64,000 bases of DNA, taken from contig JAPFFF010000035.1 in NCBI GenBank assembly GCA_039105265.1, positions 186,001-250,000 on the forward strand, in the 5' to 3' direction. The notes beneath the pieces were generated by a model. The model had not been told where the DNA came from. It was given only the letters and a program-made list of their open reading frames with translations, and did no database searches. Positions 57,901 through 64,000 of this stretch are shown piece by piece (the stretch's first letter is position 1; every line of letters starts with the position of its first letter). Origin of the DNA: Tritrichomonas musculus (Eukaryota; Parabasalia; Tritrichomonadida; Tritrichomonadidae). Made by a program: the position numbers and the translations under genes.

Positions 57901-60516
57901 AAAGAAAACAATGAAAATAAAAAAGCTGATAAAGCACAAAAGAGACAACAGTCTCCAACAACTTCTTCATCAGCAGCAAAAGAAGCAAACAAGCAAAAAG
58001 GTCCATCAAACGCAGAATCAAAGGCTCAACAACAACAAGAATCTAATCCAAACACAACAGCAACAAGCAATGCTAACAATGACAGCAAAAACAACAATAA
58101 TAATGACAATAACAAGGCCAGTTCTAATAAGTCAGGGACAGCTCCAACAACAATTTCAACAACAAATCCCACAGGCAGCAGCACAACTGACAGCACAAAA
58201 CAGCCAAATTCAAATTCAAACAAAAACAACATTGAAAATTCTGGCCAGCCAAACACAAGCGCAGGTGCAGCTGGCGCCAACAAAGATAACAACAAAAACA
58301 ACAACATTAAGCAGCCAAATGCAACGAATAACAATACTATTGGTGGCAATAACAGTAATGGTAATAATAATAATGATAAAGACAAGGGTCTGCCAGGTGG
58401 AGGAAGCAAAAGTGGAGATGATAAAGAAAACAATAAAGTAACAAACGATGCAAGTAAGAATGGGCCATCTAGTTCAGAGAATGGGGTGAAGGAGATTGTC
58501 GACAATCCGCCGAATCCGGCAGTCGTTGACGAGAATGGGAACGTTTTAATGAGCCTTTCAATCAACTCAGAAGGAAAGCCAGTCAATGACAAAGGTGAAG
58601 TTTTGGACAACATCTTCGTGGATAAGGACGGACACTTTGTAAACGAAAAAGGCGAGTACGTGAACGAGAAGGGTGAGGTCATTGATCCATCTGGCAAGAT
58701 CAAGTACGTCAGCATCGCATCTCAGTACGACTACGTCACAGAAGACGGGACACCGATTCCAGGTCAAGAAATCGAGCAAGAAATCCAGAAGAATCTTCAA
58801 GTTGCCGTTGAAATGGACCGGGCAACGAGTGACAAAGCCAAAGAGCAGATCAAAGACTTCCACGATGCCTACGAGATCAATAATTCGCCATCAGAAACAG
58901 GGCCAGAAAGCAAAGAAGAAAAAGAAGGCCAAAATGAAATTGGAAAAGAAAAAGAAAATGAAAATGAAGATGAAGAAGGAAATAATAATGGTGATAATGA
59001 GGCAGATAATGGTAATAAAGGTGGAAATAAAGATGGAGGTAAAGGTGGAATTGAAGGTGATAATGATAATGATGCAGATCAAGATTCATCGAAATTGGTG
59101 AGAATGGTAGATAGCAAGCAGAAGGTCGAGAGACCTTCGACTCCTCCGCCAGTTCGGTGGCATATTAATGACGGCAAAGATGATCCGGATGCGATGAAAT
59201 TTGAGCCAAATAACCGTCGGTCATGTCGAACACCTCCATTGAAAAGGAAATGGAAGAGGTGGGTGAAAGAAGACGACCATCTTCCTCCTCCAAACTTCGT
59301 TCTTGATCCAGAAGCTGTTCTTGCGATGTATGGTCGAGGGCACACTGAACTTCTTCCTCTTATTGAGCGAATTCGGCGTGATTACGTTGCCTACCAGACT
59401 CACATTGCACCTCTTCCGATTGTTGTCAAGCAAGGGAAAACGTTCCGAGTCATTCGTCCTACTTTTGACGCATCTGGCACGAAGTTGAATGTCAAGTTTC
59501 TTCTCTTTCCAGACAACAACTTCAACAACGAGAGCTCAAATCGTCCTTACAGCAACTTCAACTCTGACTCGTACAACAGCTCCAATTACAGGAACATTCA
59601 AGCGTCGATGAAGACTTTCAAGCCAAAAGTTTACAAGGTTGTTTCGAAGCCACGAAAGAAGAAAGAACAACCGAAAAACGTCGACAAAAATCAAGAGCAA
59701 AAACAGGCTGACATTCCAATCATCTCTCTCAGTCCTGTTGATATGAATAACGAAGAGCTGCAGCCACAATCAAATGCAGCACAATCATCCGTGCATTTCA
59801 ATGACGGTGCAATTTCGCCAAGGCCTCCTTCTGATCGTTCTTCGTTCACTAATTCGCCGCATCGAAAATTTGAAGCCTGGAACCGTCCTGCTCATTTGAC
59901 GCAGAATCAAAGAGGCTTTCAAATCAAGCCACTAAACGTCCATAACAATTCGACTAAAGGTGGAACGGAAGAAGAAGAAAAAGAAGAAGAAGTCGACTTT
60001 GTGATGAACAAGCCAAAAAGTGCTCGCAGAAACAAGAGAACTGAAGACGTTGATGATTTAAAGAGTCCAAAATCAATGACTGCGAATTTTAATGAATTGA
60101 ATAAAGAGTCTGAAAATGACTTGAATGCTACTTACTCGTTTAATCCTGTGATTAATCCGCCTAGAACGAGGCCTGCAACAATCAAGGACTATTCATACCT
60201 GCTCGATTCAGATGCGAATTCTTCTTTCTCAAATTCGAAGAACAAAATGTCGGCTTCTTTGCGTGATATGTTTCCAATGACAACAAAGGGGCCTGTCAAA
60301 GACGATACACGCACAATACTCAAGGCGCTGTATAAAGGAGGCGGTTATTTTGTCGGTGGGCCACAGGGAAACGGAATGACGAGAAAATTACCAAACGATT
60401 TGTCCTACTCAATGAAGCTAACTCGACCTTCTGTTAAGAAAAAAAACTCGCCAAATCAGAATCGGAAGTCAAATGGATTTAATAGCTATTATAAGCAACC
60501 TGCGAATGAAGTTTAG
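54925..60516 (+). CDS. Very long WD40-repeat protein with low-complexity middle
   Basis: 1863 aa in one frame. The N-terminal ~690 residues are a degenerate WD40 propeller array (AILTIGTGVKVWDVSW, NGVIIWKKG, VTSFAFGKKYYLSASIDSTFMLWNYE). Residues ~690-780 are helical (ALEEEAKKRQLINALF, NFFKKALLMYQQKQALLQEKG). A stretch of several hundred residues is nearly pure Lys/Asp/Glu/Asn/Gln/Ser and probably disordered. Near 1198-1265 are DENGN/NEKGE repeats. The C-terminal part is ordered again in places (HLPPPNFVLDPEAVLAMYGRGHTELLPLIERIRRDYVAYQ). The function is unknown; a cytoskeletal or flagellar scaffold would fit but is speculation. Confidence 0.85.
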   Translation: MEEFENNVKFGIFESYSHYFGPHSIGCVFPINKAEMVAITMKETILFEGDEIKARARYNFCAGCYIPEVTLIIAHTYRGSELFAMQINDLSNPILSNFPTDQVGVYHMIYSPKSHAILTIGTGVKVWDVSWVDLGKKMFTTNSKVIITLRSTFALTYDSPMLNPPDFDYENERLYLPTPEGIRGYNLDGFPCDLITRLPADTSTIYSFCPHNKKVVTSDPVNGVIIWKKGAEMEKRITTLGPTILSLGFIDPQNILYLNANGSLFLINVKASRPFHCYDSPQMPTRLSIIKLYGRPHITFCMRSTFRLLRVVVPWKVWNLNISCPKTIVRTPKCNCAAQIITQTDNSFIKIYSPQTRRPLVSTTPGEATTPHSYFYDRGTFVEYKYEELSRSYSEQAFKTTKEPRDYLFVSFDNGILINYDMSVVPCVELWSSKMNALCVEIIKVPSTSADANIDAETGAEDENKVEAETENESEVAKTSKDTWLYAVGRSDGGLSLLDYFTFKEVRTVSVCKEKIIGMLYHYHSDTIIFVLENKLQMIDLKTYQIIDTIRYHFTEVFSMHGNTIYLGGKEGEIERFEVINRRFFKGKSEIETKPHTERVTSFAFGKKYYLSASIDSTFMLWNYEHDKITLVTVPFPIYSISFLGPRREILLGMDTEVMIMDPTVLFGDEVDPEIEIIDNYDRKDDMLDPELLAMKALEEEAKKRQLINALFANTIAPETKRPRNFFKKALLMYQQKQALLQEKGRELFEKGGSAELPGDNRNSQFGGGMNDLLGDKDKDKDKDKDKAANSKDEKDNNQTSAPGSPSKDNSKPASNKVKRKKVRKDNDKDKDEQNKTNPENAMDLLSQMGSGKNNKDVTKSSGKKPEVDISKMNFAESSKNPENSQSRQKEGKQKAENEEGDENENEDNDNEDGESGEKGKKKSKSKGKSSKQDKSKSSTGKKSKQNEKANDKQKDKDQEKAKAKEKEKENEKQKQKQKDDANEKEKKNAKAKENNENKKADKAQKRQQSPTTSSSAAKEANKQKGPSNAESKAQQQQESNPNTTATSNANNDSKNNNNNDNNKASSNKSGTAPTTISTTNPTGSSTTDSTKQPNSNSNKNNIENSGQPNTSAGAAGANKDNNKNNNIKQPNATNNNTIGGNNSNGNNNNDKDKGLPGGGSKSGDDKENNKVTNDASKNGPSSSENGVKEIVDNPPNPAVVDENGNVLMSLSINSEGKPVNDKGEVLDNIFVDKDGHFVNEKGEYVNEKGEVIDPSGKIKYVSIASQYDYVTEDGTPIPGQEIEQEIQKNLQVAVEMDRATSDKAKEQIKDFHDAYEINNSPSETGPESKEEKEGQNEIGKEKENENEDEEGNNNGDNEADNGNKGGNKDGGKGGIEGDNDNDADQDSSKLVRMVDSKQKVERPSTPPPVRWHINDGKDDPDAMKFEPNNRRSCRTPPLKRKWKRWVKEDDHLPPPNFVLDPEAVLAMYGRGHTELLPLIERIRRDYVAYQTHIAPLPIVVKQGKTFRVIRPTFDASGTKLNVKFLLFPDNNFNNESSNRPYSNFNSDSYNSSNYRNIQASMKTFKPKVYKVVSKPRKKKEQPKNVDKNQEQKQADIPIISLSPVDMNNEELQPQSNAAQSSVHFNDGAISPRPPSDRSSFTNSPHRKFEAWNRPAHLTQNQRGFQIKPLNVHNNSTKGGTEEEEKEEEVDFVMNKPKSARRNKRTEDVDDLKSPKSMTANFNELNKESENDLNATYSFNPVINPPRTRPATIKDYSYLLDSDANSSFSNSKNKMSASLRDMFPMTTKGPVKDDTRTILKALYKGGGYFVGGPQGNGMTRKLPNDLSYSMKLTRPSVKKKNSPNQNRKSNGFNSYYKQPANEV

Positions 60517-60660
60517 AATAACAAATTATTATATTTTATTTTTTTAATAAATAAATTTTTTTGATCTTTGATTTTGTATGATAACTCTTTGAATTTTTTA
60601 TGCATTAAATGTAAATCATTTACTTAAGAAATTTTTTACAAATTTTCAATCAAATAGTCA

Positions 60661-60694
<34 letters not shown>

Positions 60695-60901
60695 GAGGAA
60701 TTGCTAAAGAGTCCTCGATTATATCAATTTAGGAAGTCAAATAGCTCAAATAAAAAAATAATTGTTTTCTTCTGAAAAAGAGGTAAATGATGTAAAAAAT
60801 TCATTTTATTAATTAAAAAAAATATTGGAAGCTTTTTGAGGTTTCTCTTCAAAAAGCTGAAGTGAAAATATAAAAATTTCACTTTTCATGGGAACTTTTT
60901 G

Positions 60902-60937
<36 letters not shown>

Positions 60938-60943
60938 TATTAT
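60517..60943. other. Intergenic region with two long T runs
   Basis: T runs at 60664-60693 (30) and 60904-60935 (32); otherwise AT-rich without a gene. The 3' end of the ankyrin gene begins at 60945. Confidence 0.6.
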
Positions 60944-62852
60944 TGACCATCTCCAATATTAATGTCAATCTCTTTCTTTTCAAGCAACAGTTTTATTATT
61001 TCAAGATTTCCAATTTCATTCGCGAGATCCAATGCTGTTTTTTGCTCAATTTCTTTATTATCAGAAAAGCAATTAATCCAATTGAAAGATTTAATTTTGA
61101 ATAGAATTGAAAGATATGATTTTCAATTTTATAAAAAAATAAAGATAATATTAGGAAGATTGATATCAATTTTGTCATTCGTTAATAAAAGTTTGATAAT
61201 TTCAATGTTTTCCTTTTCAACTGCCAAATATAATGCCGTTTTAAAAATATATATTAAAATTTCATTGAAAGATATGATTTTGAATACAATTGAAAGATAT
61301 GATATTGAATGGTATTGAAAGATATGATTTTGAATTCCATTGAAAGATATTACTTTCAATTCTATTGGAAAATATGATTTTCAATTTTATAAAAAGTTAA
61401 GATAAATATTAAGAAGATTAATATCAAGCTTGTCATTGGTTAATAAAAGTTTGATAATTTCAATGTTTTCTTTTTCAACTGCCAAATATAATATTGACTT
61501 ATGAATTGTTACAATATTATAATTTCATTGAAAGATATGATTTTGAATTTCATTGAAAGATATGATTTTGTATTTTATAAAAAATAAAGGAAAATGTATC
61601 CAAGATTGATGTCAAGTTTGTCATTGGTTAATAAAAGTTTGATATTTTCAATGTTTTCTTTTTCAACTGCCAAATATAATATTGACTTATGAATTGCTAC
61701 TATATTATAATTTCATTGAAAGTTATGATTTTGAATAGTATTGAAAGAAATGATTTTGTATTTTATAAAAAAAAAGGAAAATGTATCCAAGATTGATGTC
61801 AAGTTTGTCATTCAATAATAAAAGTTTGATAATTTCAATGTTTTCTTTTTCAACTGCCAAATATAATGCTGTCTTATAAAATATTATTATATCAAAATTT
61901 CATTTAAAGATATGATTTTGAATATAATTGAAAGATATAATTTTGAATTCCATTGAAAAATATGATTTTGAATTCCATTGAGAGATATGATTATGAATTG
62001 TATTGAAAGATGTGATTTAGAATAGTATTAAAAGATATGATTTTGAATTTCATTGAAAGATAAAATTTTGAATAGCATTGAAAAATATGATTTTGAATTT
62101 TATAAAAAATTATGAAAAATATATCCAAGATTGATGTTAAGTTTGTCATTCAATAATAAAAGTTTGATAATATCAATGTTTTCTTTTTCAACTGCCAAAT
62201 ATAATGCTGTCTTATAAATTATTATTATTATAATTTCATTCAAAGATATGATTTTAAATTCCATTAAATATATTATTTTGAATTTCATTGAAAGATATAA
62301 TTCTGAATAGTATTGAATGATAAGGTTTTAAATTCCATTCAAAAATATGATTTTAAATAGTATTGAAAAATATGATTTTGTATTTTATAAAAAAAAGGAA
62401 AATGTATCCGAGATTGATGTCAAGTTTGTTATTCAATAATAAAAGTTTGATAATTTCAATGTTTTCTTTTTCAACTGCCAAGTATAATGCTGTCTTATAA
62501 ATTATTATTATATCAAAACTTCATTGAAAGATATGATTTTGAATTTCATCGAAAGATATAATTCTGAATCATATTGAATGATATGATTTTAAATTCCATT
62601 CAAAAATATGATTTTGAATAGCATTGAAAGAAATGATTTTGTATTTTATAAAAAATAAAGGAAAATGTGTCCGAGATTGATGTCAAGTTTGTCATTCAAT
62701 AATAAAAGCTTGATAATTTCAATGTTTTCTTTTTCAACTGCCAAATATAATGCTGTCTTATAAAATATTATTATATCAAAATTCCATTCAAAGATATGAT
62801 TTTGAATTTCATTGAAAGATACCAATTTGAATTGAATTGAAAATTATTATTA
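60944..62852 (-). pseudogene. Ankyrin units of the adjacent gene, separated by 25-bp minisatellite spacers
   Basis: Eight minus-strand ankyrin units lie at about 62672-62762, 62409-62501, 62124-62216, 61788-61878, 61600-61692, 61411-61503, 61153-61246 and 60944-61044. Most read KTALYLAVEKENIEIIKLLL followed by NDK(L/I)DIN. The last (KTALDLANEIGNLEIIKLLLEKKEIDINIGDGQ) is different and ends in a natural TAA at 60945-60947. Between them are spacers of roughly 100-250 bp built of a 25-bp unit containing GAAAGATATGATTTTGAATT. The spacers shift the frame, so the units cannot be read continuously, although two spacers are open into their unit (61129-61359, 62100-62288). I see no GT...AG borders. Confidence 0.75.
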
Positions 62853-64000
62853 CTACATTATTGAATAATCTTTCAATTGAAATTTTATTAAAAGAATATC
62901 GAAGATTCCTTTTTTGTTTACATCTATTTCGTTGTCTTTCAAAAGGATATCAACAAGAGCATAATGATCAAATTTGCACAAGTTGCATAATTGAGATTCA
63001 CTAATGAACTCTTTTTTCAAAAAGTGGAAATTATAATATTTGAGACATCGATTGAATGTATCCTGTGAATCTTCTACATAACTTTGTAAAAAGTTGTTTA
63101 TGAAGTAATTTGCAATGTCGTTGTGGTGGCATTTGATTGATTCATAAAAGATTTGTTTGCATGAATTATCATCTAATTCAACATTATTGTCCTCAAGAAA
63201 ATGAATTATTTCTGCATTTTGACCATGAATGGCAAAAGGCCACAACGATGATGTTAATTCAACACCTTCAAGTCTCAAGTAGTTAAATATTTGAATTGAG
63301 CCAAAAAATACAGCATATTCAATCAATGAAAATCCACCATCTTTTTTAAGTAAAAATAAATTTGTTTCATAAATTGATGGTTGAATCTTGGCATTAAGTG
63401 AAACATTATTTCGAGTAATGAATGCAAGAAATTCCGCAATCATGTCATTTCGAATCAACTCACAAATTTGGCTGTCATTTTCACCTTCCTTTCGTTTTTT
63501 ATGAAAATTATTGGGCAATTCTTTCTTTATCTCTTTAACCCATCCATTTTTCTTTGGAAACCATTTTTCATTGATAAATGGTTGAATTTCTGGTTGAAAA
63601 TACTGTGGATATTTGTCTTTAATGTATTTTTTAGTTGTTGTAATTTTCCTAATAATATATTCATTAAAAACAATTATTTGTTGTTCAATGAGAAATAAAA
63701 GAATCTTTTTGTTCCTCTTAAAAATATTGAATATTTCTGAATTTGGGATGTATTTTTTGATGTCTTCCTCGAAAATTAGTAAAATTTTTTCGATTTTGCT
63801 GAAAAAGTCGTGAGAACGGTGGTGGTTATTTCCTATTTTGGCAATCAAATGCAGCAGTGACAAAAGTTCATACAAATAATCTTTTATATTTATATCATAA
63901 AATTTACTTTCAAGAATTATAAAATTTTCATCGGCTCTGTCTCCTCCTTCAAGAAAATTCAGAATATTTTCTTGAATATCTTTCATCGCGTCCAAGTATT
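62853..64000 (-). CDS. DUF3447-type ankyrin protein, N-terminal part (partial at right edge)
   Basis: The frame is open to the window edge, so the true start is probably just outside; the first internal Met is at 63986. The sequence has the trichomonad DUF3447 layout: YLDAMKDIQENILNFLE, LLHLIAKIGNNHHRSHDFFSKIEKIL, NSEIFNIFKRNKKILLFLIE and GFSLIEYAVFFGSIQIFNYL, then degenerate ankyrin repeats up to LVDILLKDNEIDVNKKGIF. It ends at 62853 where another ankyrin repeat would be expected, and the missing repeats appear as the spaced units at 60944-62762. The family is very large in trichomonads; its function is unknown. Confidence 0.82.
   Translation of the reverse strand, partial: YLDAMKDIQENILNFLEGGDRADENFIILESKFYDINIKDYLYELLSLLHLIAKIGNNHHRSHDFFSKIEKILLIFEEDIKKYIPNSEIFNIFKRNKKILLFLIEQQIIVFNEYIIRKITTTKKYIKDKYPQYFQPEIQPFINEKWFPKKNGWVKEIKKELPNNFHKKRKEGENDSQICELIRNDMIAEFLAFITRNNVSLNAKIQPSIYETNLFLLKKDGGFSLIEYAVFFGSIQIFNYLRLEGVELTSSLWPFAIHGQNAEIIHFLEDNNVELDDNSCKQIFYESIKCHHNDIANYFINNFLQSYVEDSQDTFNRCLKYYNFHFLKKEFISESQLCNLCKFDHYALVDILLKDNEIDVNKKGIFDILLIKFQLKDYSIM

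Noticed and set aside
57465-59089. Several overlapping antisense and alternative frames in the WD40 gene
   Set aside because: They result from the low-complexity Lys/Glu/Asn-rich coding sequence and give Phe/Leu/Ser-only peptides.
61129-61359. Ankyrin spacers as ordinary spliceosomal introns
   Set aside because: The borders do not show GT...AG nor the trichomonad-type branch/acceptor sequence, and spacers are built of a tandem 25-bp unit.

Overview
The window looks like nuclear DNA of a trichomonad protist, most likely Tritrichomonas or a close relative. It is strongly AT-rich and the genes have no recognisable introns. Several starts have an initiator-like TCAYW close upstream. The protein families are typical of trichomonads: an ankyrin protein of the DUF3447 type, BTB-like/F5-8C proteins, pseudokinases fused to Sel1 or RCC1 repeats, GAF/PDE proteins, and a Polinton. 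The species call is an inference from family content; no rRNA or other marker is present.

Layout. 1-1980: 5' part of an unknown gene (minus strand, runs off the left edge). 2238-3056: a bacterial-type AadA-like aminoglycoside nucleotidyltransferase. 3267-4547: a BTB-like/F5-8C protein. 4627-29412: a TA-flanked DDE transposon of the Tc1/mariner-IS630 group with 35-bp perfect terminal inverted repeats. It encodes a USP-type deubiquitinase-like protein with a long Ser/Asn repeat tract and a DDE transposase. An 18,984-bp Polinton (Maverick) with its own long inverted repeats and a 5-bp target duplication sits inside it (9987-28970). The Polinton carries major capsid, packaging ATPase, protein-primed DNA polymerase, rve integrase, fibre-like and small virion-like genes, and GC-rich mini-hairpins lie at gene junctions and inside its reading frames.

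30777-45319 holds larger host genes, four of the five transcription units being signalling or RNA/ubiquitin related: a GAF-PDE protein that lacks key metal ligands, a DEAH-like helicase ending in an RBR-type RING2 zinc finger, a pseudokinase-Sel1 protein, and an RCC1-kinase gene interrupted by one in-frame stop. A short NADAR-domain relic lies between the first two. 46786-48276 is a second BTB-like/F5-8C protein. 48277-53141 is gene-poor and holds nested non-autonomous DNA transposons: a hAT-type element (8-bp duplication, CAGGG ends) inside a TA-flanked mariner-like element, plus a small TA-flanked inverted-repeat element that supplies the stop codon of a 20-residue-repeat protein (53142-53558).

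54925-60516 is one very long WD40 protein with huge low-complexity stretches. From 60944 to the right edge lies an ankyrin gene: an open N-terminal domain followed by eight ankyrin units separated by 25-bp minisatellite spacers, the last unit keeping a natural stop codon. The region is a mixture of ordinary host genes and layered mobile DNA. The most unusual items are the deubiquitinase-carrying transposon with its odd chain of overlapping frames, the hairpin family in the Polinton, and the spacer-riddled ankyrin gene.
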